Under the pieces are notes generated by a model. It ran no database searches and had not been told where the DNA came from. It was given only the letters and a program-made list of their open reading frames with translations. A stretch of 64,000 nt of DNA from Rhizobium sp. RCAM05350 (GTDB lineage: Bacteria; Pseudomonadota; Alphaproteobacteria; Rhizobiales; Rhizobiaceae): assembly GCA_024426085.1 (NCBI GenBank), contig CP087974.1:868001-932000 (forward strand), given 5' to 3'. The translations under genes were made by a program, and so were the position numbers. The first letter of the stretch is position 1; each line of letters starts with the position of its first letter. Of the stretch, positions 34,978 through 53,543 are shown one piece after another.

Positions 34978-36079
34978 TTACATCGCCGCCGGATCGAGCG
35001 TGAACACGACGAATTGCGTGAACTGGCCATCGGGATTGAAATTGTTGTCGGATGCGATCACCAGTGTCCGCTTGCCGCCGATCTCGGGTCCGAAGGTCAC
35101 GGATTCGATATTGTCGATATCCAGACCGAAATCGCCCTCGCCTATCTTCAAAACATGTTGCCTGGTCAACGGCTTGATCTCAACATTCCTCAGTGAATTC
35201 AGACCTTTCACGTCGGTCGCGCCAGCAAAACTCGTAATATAGAAATTGATCTCCGTGCCGATCCCTGAGCGCGAAAGATCGCTCTACGGTCAAGACGGAA
35301 TTGCCGTCCAGCGCCAGCATGTCCGAAAGCCCGTTGTCATTGTAGTACGGCGCCTTGGTCGCCTTTACGAAGATCGGACCGGTATCATAGGCAAATTCGC
35401 TGACTGTGGCGCCCGTCGCAACATCGAAACCAATCAGGCGGGAGCGGCTCCCGACCTCCAGCGTCGCCTTGTCGCCGTCCTGTGCCAAGGCGTTTTCCGT
35501 TCCAACCCACAGCGTCTTGCCATCGGCCGACATGGTCAGGCCTTCAAAGGCGAGATTGCTGCGCACGCCCTGCGAGCCATCGGCATTCGGCAGATAGTAG
35601 TCCGGCAGTTCAAAACTGCGCACGGCCTTGCCGTCGAGGCCGGCCTCATAGACCGCTGGCCTACCCTTCGCATCCCCCTCGCTCGACCAATAGAGTTTTT
35701 TGTTCGCCGCATCGTAGCGGATGGCTTCCGGGTCGATGTCCTTTTCCGCAAACGGTTTGCCGGCCATATCCGAGAGCTGGGTGGTCGAGACGATGTCGAT
35801 GCCTTGCACGCCGTTTTCCACTATCGCCAGCTTCAGGGTGTAAAACCGCGCCGGAGCCTTCTGCGACCGGTCATCCGAAATGGCGTAGAACAGGTCGCTG
35901 GCTGCGTCATAGTCGAGCCTGGAAATACCGCCGAACTCCACGCCGCCGATCTTCAATCCGGTCGGCAGGACGATCTGGCCGAGAAGGCTTGCTTTGCCGA
36001 TTGCGGGATTTTGGGCGAAGGCGGACGTCGCGGCGAGAAATGCGGCCAATCCGGCGGCGAGTTTCAAAATGGTCTTCAT
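34978..36079 (-). CDS. Exported phytase-like esterase-domain protein (one frameshift)
   Basis: A signal peptide (MKTILKLAAGLAAFLAATSA then FA) precedes a predicted beta-propeller with repeated acidic turns: GGISRLDYDAASDLFYAISD, DPEAIRYDAANKKLYWSSEG, FEGLTMSADGKTLWVGTENA and DNIESVTFGPEIGGKRTLVI. This is the pattern of the family called esterase-like activity of phytase. A T inserted at 35266 (plus strand) breaks the frame; repair gives SFALGIGTEINFYITSFAGA. Length is about 366 residues, probably periplasmic. It sits between rpoC and rpsL, bracketed by two similar terminators, and has no evident link to translation. Confidence 0.82.
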
Positions 36080-36176
36080 GTCGGTTTCCGTGTTTTTAAT
36101 CGCGAAAAGCAACGCTGCCACCGGCCGATAACACGGGCGCGAAGGTTCGGTGTGAGTTTGATGACAATCGTCCAAA

Positions 36177-36212
36177 CAAAAAGCCGCCCGGAGCGATCCG
36201 GGCGGCTTTTTC
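36177..36212 (-). terminator. Intrinsic terminator after rpoC
   Basis: AAAAAGCCGCCCGG and CCGGGCGGCTTTTT form a 14-bp stem with a short loop. It lies 46 bp after the rpoC stop, and a T-run follows on the minus strand. It ends the rpoBC transcript before the phytase-like gene. Confidence 0.9.
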
Positions 36213-36257
36213 ATTTGTTCGGACGGGGTGGCTGAACCACCCTCGCCTTTTTCAGCC

Positions 36258-40467
<4,210 letters not shown>

Positions 40468-40653
40468 GCCTATCTCCTTTATGGGCTATCGCCCTGAGCT
40501 TGGCAGAGAGCGCGGCAAATCCCGGGCGCCGGCTTCCTGCTCGAAACGGATAAAACCGCATGAAATGCGGCCGCATTTCCTACCCTGTCTCGCCAATGCG
40601 AGATTGGGTGGAAACGGTGCGCGCCGCTTGGGAGCGGCACGCACCTTGATGTT

Positions 40654-44802
<4,149 letters not shown>

Positions 44803-44964
44803 CGTCGCTCCTTCAAATTTTGCATCCGGGCCTGCAACGGACGGGAACCGATGGCCAGTCGACCCCGTCAATCAATGGGTTGTTCAATCTCGTCCAACCT
44901 CCAAAAACGCTCAGCGCGGATTGCTGTGCTGTTCCTGGATCGAGACTATCCTCTTGAAGAACCC

Positions 44965-45002
44965 ATTACCCAAAAGCCGTTTTCAATAGGCTTTTGGGTA
45001 AT
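44965..45002 (-). other. 14-bp inverted repeat between rplL and rpoB
   Basis: ATTACCCAAAAGCC (44965-44978) is perfectly complementary to GGCTTTTGGGTAAT (44989-45002) across a 10-nt loop. It lies in the 267-bp gap between rplL and rpoB and has no T-run, so it looks like a processing or attenuation hairpin. The corresponding gap in E. coli holds a partial terminator and an RNase III site. Confidence 0.7.
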
Positions 45003-45069
45003 ACGTTCATAAAGCGGTCAAAGAGAGGCGGCCATTTTCATGGCCACCTCCCCTTTAAAACAAGCAGAA

Positions 45070-45444
45070 TTACTTGACGTCAACCTTGGCGCCAGCGTCT
45101 TCGAGCTTCTTCTTGAGATCAGCAGCTTCAGCCTTGGAAACGCCTTCCTTGACAGCCTTCGGAGCGGCTTCAACGAGGTCCTTAGCTTCCTTCAGGCCGA
45201 GGCCTGTGATCGCGCGGACTTCCTTGATGACGTTGATCTTGTTTGCGCCGGCATCAGCGAGGATGACGTCGAATTCAGTCTTTTCTTCTTCAACAACAGC
45301 AGCAGCAGCACTGCCAGCAGCAGCAGCAGCTACCGGAGCAGCAGCGGAAACGCCCCACTTTTCTTCAAGAAGCTTCGACAGTTCTGCAGCTTCCAGAACG
45401 GTCAACGAGGACAGGTCTTCAACGATCTTAGAGAGATCAGCCAT
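45070..45444 (-). CDS. rplL: 50S ribosomal protein L7/L12
   Basis: The stalk protein that recruits translation GTPases. It has 124 residues in an intact frame. The N-terminal dimerisation part is [20 protein letters not shown]. An Ala-rich hinge (residues about 35-55) follows. The C-terminal domain carries [20 protein letters not shown] and [20 protein letters not shown]. It lies 57 bp after rplJ; the 267-bp gap to rpoB contains an inverted repeat. Confidence 0.97.
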   Translation of the reverse strand: MADLSKIVEDLSSLTVLEAAELSKLLEEKWGVSAAAPVAAAAAGSAAAAVVEEEKTEFDVILADAGANKINVIKEVRAITGLGLKEAKDLVEAAPKAVKEGVSKAEAADLKKKLEDAGAKVDVK

Positions 45445-45501
45445 TTTTTAGTTCCTTTTATTCGGTTCGAACTTGGTTTGATATAACAACGAAAAACCGC
45501 C

Positions 45502-46023
45502 TTATGCGGCTTCTTCGTCCTTCTTGGCGTAGGCCATGAACACGCGGGCAAGCTGGCTTGCCGGTGCTGCAACAACCGATGCGATGCGCGTTGCTGGGGT
45601 CTGAATCATACCCAGCAGCTTTGCACGCAGCTCGTCCAGCGACGGCAGGGTCGCAAGCGACTTGACTGCATCCGCGGACAGCGTGGTTGCGCCCATGGCG
45701 CCACCCAGAACAACGATCTTGTCGTTGGTCTTGGCGAAGTCCATGAGAACCTTTGGAGCCGTGATCGGGTCGGCGCTGAATGCTACCAGCGTCTGGCCCT
45801 TGAAGAGATTGGACATCCCTTCGGCTTCCGTACCCTGAAGGGCGATCTTGGCCAGGCGGTTCTTCGCGACTTTGACGGTGCCGCCAGCAGCGCGCATCTT
45901 CGAACGGAAGTCGTTCATCTGTGCGACTGTGACACCAGCATAGTGGGCCACGACAACCGAACCGGCGCCCTTGAAGGACTCGTTCAGCTCCGTGACGAAT
46001 TCGCGTTTTTCCGCTCTTTCCAC
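45502..46023 (-). CDS. rplJ: 50S ribosomal protein L10
   Basis: The stalk base protein that carries L7/L12 dimers and autoregulates the operon in E. coli. It has 173 residues in an intact frame. [40 protein letters not shown] and [20 protein letters not shown] are diagnostic. It starts at GTG ending at 46023 with a GGAGATAGGCA ribosome binding site. A 334-bp leader with stacked hairpins precedes it. Confidence 0.96.
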   Translation of the reverse strand: MERAEKREFVTELNESFKGAGSVVVAHYAGVTVAQMNDFRSKMRAAGGTVKVAKNRLAKIALQGTEAEGMSNLFKGQTLVAFSADPITAPKVLMDFAKTNDKIVVLGGAMGATTLSADAVKSLATLPSLDELRAKLLGMIQTPATRIASVVAAPASQLARVFMAYAKKDEEAA

Positions 46024-46357
46024 TGCCTATCTCCAGTTGACTGGACCGCAAAACACAGTCCAGTCGGTTTGCCTTTGCCGCAAGAGATCAAAGGTGATCC
46101 CAGGCGACGCTCGAGGATCCTGTCCCCTGCGCGTTCCCGTTTAATCGGGTCCGGCACAAGGCAAGCCGAGGTTCGAACCCGAATCTCCACACTTGCGTGC
46201 GTCAAATGAAATTCGGGACTCACCCATCTCATGCAGGCTGAAGTGATTAAGGGATAACCACCTGCAATCTCGGACAGGAGTTCCGGGTTTGATCCCGGAA
46301 TTTCCGGCCCCGAAGAGCCGGAAATCTGTGACCGGACAAAAGTCCGGATAAACTTGA
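46024..46357 (-). promoter_or_regulatory. rplA-rplJ intergenic leader with tandem hairpins
   Basis: This 334-bp non-coding gap holds three successive short hairpins right after the rplA stop. They are CCGGAC-AAAA-GTCCGG (46332-46347), TTTCCGGC/GCCGGAAA (46301-46324) and TTCCGGG/CCCGGAA (46281-46300). The last 60 nt before rplJ contain GACTGGACTG...CAGTC-type pairing. The position matches the L10 leader of other bacteria, where L10-L7/L12 binds mRNA. The role here is inferred from position only. Confidence 0.5.
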
Positions 46358-47055
46358 TTAAGCGCTAACCGTCGACGGGTCGATCTTGACGCCCGGACCC
46401 ATGGTCGAGGAAATCGTGACGCGCTTGACGTAGTTGCCCTTGGCGCCAGCCGGCTTTGCCTTGATGACCGCATCTGCGAAAGCGCGGATGTTTTCTTCAA
46501 GAGCAGCAGCATCGAACGATGCCTTGCCGATGCCGGCGTGAACGATACCGGCCTTTTCGACGCGGAACTCTACAGCGCCGCCCTTCGATGCCTTGACAGC
46601 ACCGGCGACGTCCATGGTGACGGTTCCGACCTTCGGGTTCGGCATCATGCCGCGCGGGCCGAGTACCTTGCCGAGACGGCCGACGAGCGGCATCATGTCC
46701 GGAGTGGCGATGCAACGATCGAAATCGATCTTGCCGCCCTGAACGATATCGACCAGGTCTTCCGCACCGACGATGTCTGCGCCGGCAGCCTTGGCTTCAT
46801 CAGCCTTGGCGCCACGTGCGAACACGGCGACACGAACTGTACGGCCAGTGCCGTTCGGCAGGTTGACGACGCCACGGACCATCTGGTCGGCATGACGCGG
46901 ATCAACGCCGAGGTTCATCGTGACTTCGATGGTTTCGTCGGAACTTGGCGATCGCACGGGCCTTCACCAGGGTGATGGCTTCCGACAGAGCAACGAGCTT
47001 CGTCGGATCAATGCCTTCTGCGGGTCTTCTGTACGCGCTTTGCAATCTTTGTCAT
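46358..47055 (-). CDS. rplA: 50S ribosomal protein L1 (two frameshifts)
   Basis: The L1 stalk protein that helps release deacylated tRNA. It starts at the ATG ending at 47055 ([12 protein letters not shown]). A T inserted at 47019 and an extra base near 46945 (both plus strand) break the frame. Repair gives [20 protein letters not shown] and [40 protein letters not shown] and [20 protein letters not shown] follow. Repaired length is 231 residues. It lies 4 bp after rplK. Confidence 0.95.
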
Positions 47056-47059
47056 GGTC

Positions 47060-47491
47060 TCAACCTGCCACTTCCAGGCCCATGGAGCGGGCCGAGCCCT
47101 CAACCATTGCCATTGCGCCTTCGATATCAGCCGCGTTCAGATCCTTCATCTTGGCTTCAGCGATCTTGCGAACCTGATCCTTGGTGAGGGTACCGGCCTT
47201 GGCGCCCTTACCAGGCGTCTTGGAACCGGACGTCAGCTTCGCTTCCTTCTTCAGGAAGTAGCTGACTGGCGGCTGCTTCATGATGAAGGTGAAGGACTTG
47301 TCCTGGTAGTAGGTGATGACGACCGGGATCGGCATACCCTTTTCCATTTCCTGCGTGGCGGCATTGAACGCCTTGCAGAATTCCATGATGTTTACGCCAC
47401 GCTGACCAAGCGCCGGGCCGATTGGCGGGGACGGGTTTGCCGATCCTGCCTTGACCTGAAGCTTGAGCTGGCCTGCAACTTTCTTAGCCAT
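47060..47491 (-). CDS. rplK: 50S ribosomal protein L11
   Basis: A GTPase-centre protein bound by thiopeptide antibiotics, 143 residues, intact frame. [60 protein letters not shown] and [14 protein letters not shown] [20 protein letters not shown] are diagnostic. A 271-bp gap separates it from nusG upstream. I saw only weak pairing in that gap. Confidence 0.96.
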   Translation of the reverse strand: MAKKVAGQLKLQVKAGSANPSPPIGPALGQRGVNIMEFCKAFNAATQEMEKGMPIPVVITYYQDKSFTFIMKQPPVSYFLKKEAKLTSGSKTPGKGAKAGTLTKDQVRKIAEAKMKDLNAADIEGAMAMVEGSARSMGLEVAG

Positions 47492-47762
47492 TTCTCTCTG
47501 CCTTTATGGTTTCCCCTGGTATCCTTGCTCGCCACATGCGAACCGGAACCAGAAACGTTACAACCGGTTTCCCGGCCTCTCATGCCGCCCTTCAAAAGGA
47601 CAGCGGCTGCGGTTGCGTGGTGCGGATTGACCGATCCGGCTAAGACCGGCTTCCTTCCACGCGATTTGCGGGCTTGCCCTGCATTTGCCGAATGCATCGA
47701 TCCGGCAAAACCAAAAGAAAGCTGTGCAGCCGAAAAGAATTCGGCGCTGCAGCCCTCAGAAA

Positions 47763-48293
47763 TCAGACTTTCTCGACCTGAGCGTACTCAAGGTCCACCG
47801 GCGTTGCGCGGCCGAAGATGGACACTTCAACCTTGAGGCGCGAACGCTCCTCGTCAACGTCCTGCACGATGCCGTTGAACGAAGCAAACGGACCGTCGGA
47901 TACACGCACCTGCTCGCCAACCTCGAACGAGATCGAAGGCTTCGGACGATCAACACCATCCTGAACCTGACCGAGAATGCGCTCGGCTTCAAAATCAGGG
48001 ATCGGAACCGGCTTGTTGTCGGAACCGAGGAAACCCGTAACCTTGGGCGTATTCTTGATGAGGTGATAGGCCTCATCCGTCAGGTTGGCGCGCACAAGCA
48101 CGTAACCCGGGAAGAACTTGCGCTCGGCATCGACCTTGCGGCCACGACGAACCTCGACGACCTTCTCGGTCGGAACGAGAATCTTTTCAAACAGATGGCT
48201 CAGGCCCTTCTGCTTGGCCTTCTCCTCAATCGATTCAGCAACCTTCTTCTCGAAATTCGAGTAGGCGTGAACGATGTACCAACGCGCTGCCAT
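47763..48293 (-). CDS. nusG: Transcription termination/antitermination protein NusG
   Basis: A 176-residue RNA-polymerase-binding factor that couples transcription with Rho and ribosomes. The NGN domain has [20 protein letters not shown] and [20 protein letters not shown]. The C-terminal KOW domain has [20 protein letters not shown] and [20 protein letters not shown]. The frame is intact. The start is the ATG ending at 48293; an ATG two codons upstream is possible. It lies 16 bp after secE. Confidence 0.96.
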   Translation of the reverse strand: MAARWYIVHAYSNFEKKVAESIEEKAKQKGLSHLFEKILVPTEKVVEVRRGRKVDAERKFFPGYVLVRANLTDEAYHLIKNTPKVTGFLGSDNKPVPIPDFEAERILGQVQDGVDRPKPSISFEVGEQVRVSDGPFASFNGIVQDVDEERSRLKVEVSIFGRATPVDLEYAQVEKV

Positions 48294-48309
48294 ATTCATC
48301 CCTAACCGT

Positions 48310-48510
48310 TCAAACGCCAGCATTCAGGACGAGGCCAATCAGCCAGCCCATCAGTTGGTCCGCAGCAAAAAAGAAGATAGCCGCAAAGAAGACCATGACG
48401 AATACCATCAGCGTCGAGATCATCGTCTCGCGCCGTGAAGGCCATGTCACTTTCGCCGTCTCAGCACGAACCTGCTGCAGAAACGTAAATGGATTTGTTT
48501 TGGATGCCAT
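48310..48510 (-). CDS. secE: Preprotein translocase subunit SecE
   Basis: The 66-residue clamp subunit of Sec[23 protein letters not shown] is the amphipathic cytoplasmic helix with the conserved VTWPSR. One membrane helix follows ([20 protein letters not shown] and QLMGWLIGL). This is the short single-helix form usual in alphaproteobacteria. The frame is intact. It lies between tRNA-Trp and nusG. Confidence 0.96.
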   Translation of the reverse strand: MASKTNPFTFLQQVRAETAKVTWPSRRETMISTLMVFVMVFFAAIFFFAADQLMGWLIGLVLNAGV

Positions 48511-48707
48511 TGAATGCTCACGCCTTAACGGCCCGTAAAGCTGACGATCAGCCCCACGCGCCGCGTGTCTGTTTGAACCCTACATAAAGACCGATTCTAT
48601 AAATCACAAGAGGTCAACGGTCTTTTTGCGAAATTAGCCGGAAAAAAGCAAGCCTTCTCCCTGTATAGTGCGCCAGCTCGTTGCGGCATGATGTGCGCCG
48701 AATTGAA

Positions 48708-48783
48708 TGGCAGGGGCAGTAAGGCTCGAACTTACGACCTGCGGTTTTGGAGACTGCCGCTCTACCAACTGAGCTATACCCCT
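48708..48783 (-). tRNA. tRNA-Trp (anticodon CCA)
   Basis: The minus strand folds into a cloverleaf with acceptor AGGGGTA/TGCCCCT, anticodon loop CTCCAAA and an encoded CCA end. The anticodon stem GCAGT/ACCGC contains one A-C mismatch where most tRNA-Trp have a G-C pair, which may be a base error. It precedes secE on the same strand, a widespread arrangement. Confidence 0.93.
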
Positions 48784-48835
48784 AGACCAGCGGCGCCGAA
48801 TGCTAGAAAGCGAAGCGCCACATGAAGTCAGCGGG

Positions 48836-48864
48836 TTATTATTCAGTTTGGCCGGGATTGACAA
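48836..48864 (-). promoter_or_regulatory. Promoter of tRNA-Trp-secE-nusG
   Basis: On the minus strand TTGTCA (48864-48859) and TAATAA (48841-48836) are exactly 17 bp apart, about 52 bp upstream of the tRNA 5-prime end. Both boxes match sigma-70 well. Confidence 0.7.
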
Positions 48865-48933
48865 GCGCCTTGGACAGAAAAATGAAAAGAAATCCGTATG
48901 TGGGGTACTTTTTCCCGGCCTGACATTGACGGC

Positions 48934-49823
48934 TCAGACATCGACATATTTGCGCCAGTCATGTTCTTCCTTGAAGCCAAGCACTTCTTGGATCTTCCGG
49001 TTGGAAAGCAGCCCCTCAAACTCGCCGATCTCGCGTAAACGGCACATTCGGAAAATAACGGGCCGCCAGTTCCTTCGTCGGAGTATTGGCCGACACGGTA
49101 TCATTGGCTGCGTTGAACACCTGGAAACCGAGACCGTCCTTCTCGATGCAGAGCTTGACGATTTGGCCGAGATCGCGAGCGTCGATATAGCTCCAGGCGA
49201 TGCGCTTGCGGATTTCCGGATTGGCAAAGTATGCCGGGAATCGTTCATATTCATGCGGCTCGATGACATTGCCGATTCTCAGCGCATAGATATCGGCCCC
49301 GGACCGTTCGGCAAAAGCGAGCCGTCTTTTCGTTCACCACCTTTGACAGCCCGTACGAATCCATCGGATTGACATCATAATCCTCGTCCAGCGGGAACTG
49401 ATGGAAATCGCGATGGCCTTCGGCGAAGCAGACGCCATAGGTGGTTTCGCTGGAGGCGACGATGATCTTGCGGATGCCGAGCTTCACCGCCGCTTCGATG
49501 ACATTGTAGGTGCCCATCGTGTTGATACGGAACGTCTCGTTGTCCGGCTTGATCAGGATGCGTGGCACGGCGGCGAAATGCACCACCGCATCGAACGGCT
49601 GCGGCCCCTGCCCGTGTTCCAGATCCGGAAAATCCCGATGCATGGACATGACGTTGAACATTTGGCCGCTATCGGTGATATCGGCGATTAAGTTGGTGAC
49701 GCCGGGGCTTTCCAGCGGCGTCAGATCGACATTGTGCACCTCATAACCGGCCTCCACCAGATAGGGCACGGCGTGCCGCCCTGCCTTGCCCGCGCCGCCG
49801 GTAAACAAAATACGCTTGCTCAT
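48934..49823 (-). CDS. NAD(P)-dependent epimerase/dehydratase family protein (two frameshifts)
   Basis: A short-chain extended-type Rossmann enzyme. MSKRILFTGGAGKAGRHAVP gives the GGxGxxG nucleotide-binding motif. The active-site pair is Ser in SSETTYG and the YxxxK in DSYGLSKVVNEK. Extra T bases near 49318 and 49039 break the frame; repair gives ERSGADIYALRIGNVIEPHE and later LREIGEFEGLLSNRKIQEVL. It ends FKEEHDWRKYVDV. Length is about 295 residues and it is cytoplasmic. It may act on sugars or uronates; the substrate is unknown. It interrupts the otherwise classical tuf-tRNA-Trp-secE order on the same strand. Confidence 0.85.
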
Positions 49824-50002
49824 GACATCCTCCGTTCGGCTGCGGCCTGTGCAGGCGCTTGCATGCCTCGTTATTCCGGTATGCCCTGCCCCTTCGAGCA
49901 CCGCAATAGCGTTTCTCCGGGCCAAGGGATGACGGAACCTATGGTGGGCTCGATTTCCTGGCGAGCAAGCAAACAGCCGTGATCCCCACATATCGCCAGA
50001 CA

Positions 50003-50030
50003 ACAAAAAACCCCGCCGTTGCCGGCGGGG
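50003..50030 (-). terminator. Intrinsic terminator after tuf copy 2
   Basis: CCCCGCCG (50011-50018) pairs with CGGCGGGG (50023-50030) around TTGC, followed on the minus strand by six T. It lies 26 bp after the tuf stop. Confidence 0.88.
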
Positions 50031-50056
50031 CTCTTATCAGTTCGTGCTATCGACGA

Positions 50057-51233
<1,177 letters not shown>

Positions 51234-51499
51234 GGGGTCAAGTTTCCTGTGATCAATGAGAATGCACCATACCGGCGGCGCCGGTTTGGGGAGGCGTTTA
51301 AGGGTTTCAGGCGGAATGCGCAAGACTTAATTATTTTGCGTGCCTTCAGGCCCTTAAGGCCTGGATAATGCCTATGTAGGGATGACAAGACACAATTCCA
51401 ATGCCTGCCCCGCCAAACGCAGAAACAGCCTTAAATCAACGATTTGCGGAAATATCTTAAAGCAACAGCAACGAAGCGGGATACATTCGGAGGTTTTAC

Positions 51500-51573
51500 T
51501 GGAGCGGGTAGCGGGAATCGAACCTGCGTATTCAGCTTGGAAGGCTGCTGCTCTACCATTGAGCTATACCCGC
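51500..51573 (-). tRNA. tRNA-Gly (anticodon TCC)
   Basis: A 74-nt cloverleaf on the minus strand with acceptor GCGGGTA/TACCCGC, anticodon loop CTTCCAA and an encoded CCA end. The T stem GCAGG/CCCGC has one A-C mismatch; GCGGG would be expected. It lies between tRNA-Tyr and tuf copy 2. Confidence 0.93.
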
Positions 51574-51596
51574 GGGTCAAGATCCGTCTGACAGAA

Positions 51597-51681
51597 TGGT
51601 GGAGGGAGTTGGATTTGAACCAACGTAGGCTGAGCCAACGGATTTACAGTCCGTCCCCTTTAACCACTCGGGCATCCCTCC
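51597..51681 (-). tRNA. tRNA-Tyr (anticodon GTA)
   Basis: An 85-nt class II tRNA on the minus strand with acceptor GGAGGGA/TCCCTCC, anticodon stem ACGGA/TCCGT with loop CTGTAAA, a long variable arm and an encoded CCA. All stems pair. It is the first gene of the tRNA-tRNA-tuf unit, 23 bp before tRNA-Gly. Confidence 0.96.
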
Positions 51682-51766
51682 ATTATTCTGTCGGGATCAA
51701 GCGACCAAGCTTTGCAGATCAAGGTATTGTTTGCCGGGGCAAGTCGTTCCCTCAATCTGCGCCGGG

Positions 51767-51795
51767 TATATGACGGCCCCGTTTCATCCTGTCAA
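51767..51795 (-). promoter_or_regulatory. Promoter of tRNA-Tyr-tRNA-Gly-tuf
   Basis: On the minus strand a perfect TTGACA (51795-51790) is followed after 17 bp by CATATA (51772-51767), about 85 bp upstream of tRNA-Tyr. This fits the strong rhizobial sigma-70 pattern. Confidence 0.75.
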
Positions 51796-51899
51796 CACGG
51801 CGCCTCAGAAAAAGTTGGGAAAATCGCGATAAAGATTGCCAGCCGCCGATTTCATGAAAAACGGTTCCACGCGAACCGCATCGTCAGTATAAGACAGGC

Positions 51900-52781
51900 A
51901 TGAGCAAAGATAATCCAGGCGACAAGAACGCCAAAGACACCCATTACGCCACTCTTCGCCGCGCGCATCATGATGGCAAACGCGAACGCGGCGAAATTCC
52001 GACACCCGTGCAGGACAAGCGCAAGAGAAGCGCTGCACCAGACTGGAAGGCGCCGCAACTAGCGCCCGACCAGGTGCTGCTCTACGGCATCCACACCGTG
52101 CGCGCCGCCCTCGACAATCCCGAGCGCAAGATCACCAAACTTTCGGTGACCCAGAATGCTTTGGTGCGTCTGGAAACCGGTCCCGTCGAGGACCTCGGTT
52201 TCCCCGTGGAGATCGTCACGCCGCAGGATCTCGACAAGATTCTCGGGCCAGACGCCATCCATCAGGGCGCGATGCTGGAAACTGTTCCCCTGCCCGTGCG
52301 CCGTCTTTCGGCACTCAACGACAGCCCGTTGATTCTCGTCCTCGACCAGGTCACCGATCCGCACAATGTCGGCGCCATCATGCGCTCCGCAGTGGCCTTC
52401 AATGCCGGCGCGCTGATCACGACACAACGTCACAGCCCGACCGGATCGGGCGTCATGGCCAAATCGGCCTCCGGCGCACTGGAAATGATCCCCTACATCC
52501 AGATCACCAATCTGGCCGACGCGCTGGAAGAGCTGCACAAGCTCGGCTTCGTTTCGATCGGCCTTGATCTGGAAGGCCCCGCGCCACTCGAACAGACATT
52601 GTCCGGCGCAAAGATCGCGCTTGTCCTCGGCGCTGAGGGAAAAGGGTTGCGGCAGAAGACACGCCAGACCGTCAATGCACTTGCCCGCCTCGACATGCCC
52701 GGCGCCATCAAGTCGCTGAATGTCTCGAATGCAGCCGCGATCGCCATGTATGCGGCCCGCGGCCATCTGGCCAAGGCATAA
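51900..52781 (+). CDS. rlmB: 23S rRNA 2-prime-O-ribose methyltransferase, TrmH/RlmB family
   Basis: A SPOUT-class methyltransferase of 293 residues, intact frame. A basic N-terminal extension (residues 1-50) precedes the substrate-binding domain (LLYGIHTVRAALDNPERKIT). The catalytic domain shows motif 1 LVLDQVTDPHNVGAIMRSAV, motif 2 IALVLGAEGKGLRQKTRQTV and motif 3 LDMPGAIKSLNVSNAAAIAM, which form the knot and SAM site. It likely methylates G2251 of 23S rRNA. It is divergent from the tRNA-Tyr unit. Confidence 0.93.
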   Translation: MSKDNPGDKNAKDTHYATLRRAHHDGKRERGEIPTPVQDKRKRSAAPDWKAPQLAPDQVLLYGIHTVRAALDNPERKITKLSVTQNALVRLETGPVEDLGFPVEIVTPQDLDKILGPDAIHQGAMLETVPLPVRRLSALNDSPLILVLDQVTDPHNVGAIMRSAVAFNAGALITTQRHSPTGSGVMAKSASGALEMIPYIQITNLADALEELHKLGFVSIGLDLEGPAPLEQTLSGAKIALVLGAEGKGLRQKTRQTVNALARLDMPGAIKSLNVSNAAAIAMYAARGHLAKA

Positions 52782-52796
52782 CCGGCGGCTACCGGC

Positions 52797-53066
52797 TCAA
52801 CGGCAACAGCGCAACCGACAAACGGGCTTCGGGACACCCATCCCGAAGCTTTGCCAAGTGGTCACATTGAGTTCCATTTCGCAACGCGCCAGATAAGCCA
52901 CCTCGCCCACCCGGATGCAGACAGTCTGGCCGAGTTCGAGTTTGGAGCCATCACGGTTTCGGCAGGTGCAGGCCGCATCCGGCGGCGCAGCAAAGGACAC
53001 GCCGGGGGATAGTCCGGTAAAGGCCGAAACCAGCGTGACCATTAAGAATGCCGGAACGCTTTTCAT
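52797..53066 (-). CDS. Small cysteine-rich exported hypothetical protein
   Basis: An 89-residue protein with a signal peptide (MKSVPAFLMVTLVSAFTGLS ... VSFA) and a mature domain holding seven Cys. Examples are AACTCRNRDGSKLELGQTVC, LARCEMEL and PVCRLRCC at the C-terminus, so it is probably a disulphide-bonded periplasmic protein. No family is recognised. It is convergent with rlmB and downstream of the PhnA-like gene. Confidence 0.65.
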   Translation of the reverse strand: MKSVPAFLMVTLVSAFTGLSPGVSFAAPPDAACTCRNRDGSKLELGQTVCIRVGEVAYLARCEMELNVTTWQSFGMGVPKPVCRLRCCR

Positions 53067-53166
53067 AAGCAGAGTGTAATACAAAAACGCCAAGCGTCCA
53101 GTCCCGACGGGCGCTCTGTCCGTACTGGCGTGCCGATGCCGGATTTTCGCCAGGTCGAACCGAAAC

Positions 53167-53383
53167 TCAGGCCTTCTTCAGAAACTCCGTGCGCAGCACC
53201 AGGCCCTTGATCTTGGCATGACGGCATTCTGACCTCGTCCGGATCGCCGGTCAAATGGATACCCCTGATCATCGTTCCGCGCTTCAAGGTCTCGGATGTA
53301 CCCTTGACCTTGAGATCCTTGATCAGGGTGACGTTGTCTCCCTCGACGAGGATTGTGCCATTGCTGTCCCTGACATCCGTCAT
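53167..53383 (-). CDS. PhnA/YjdM-like small protein (one frameshift)
   Basis: The core VRDSNGTILVEGDNVTLIKD and LKVKGTSETLKRGTMIRGIH match the C-terminal SH3-like domain of the PhnA family, whose phosphonate link is historical and unproven. A T inserted at 53230 (plus strand) breaks DEVECRHAKIKGLVLRTEFL; repair ends FLKKA with TGA at 53169-53167. Length is about 72 residues. The zinc-ribbon half found in longer PhnA proteins is absent. The start is the ATG ending at 53383; a TTG four codons upstream is possible. Confidence 0.8.
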
Positions 53384-53488
53384 TTGCGATTCCAATCTTT
53401 ATTCTGTCGGCCGAAGCCCTGCGATCCGGGCTCTATCCCCTCGCGGCAGGCGTGTCCAGCCTGTGTTGCGACAACGGCGCCAGACCAC

Positions 53489-53515
53489 GAAAAAGCCGGG
53501 CAGCGGTGCCCGGCT
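53489..53515 (-). terminator. Intrinsic terminator after azoR
   Basis: AGCCGGGC (53494-53501) pairs with GCCCGGCT (53508-53515) around a 6-nt loop, with TTTTT following on the minus strand. It lies 28 bp after the azoR stop. Confidence 0.85.
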
Positions 53516-53543
53516 CTTCATTCACGCAGATCGGGTCGAGTGA

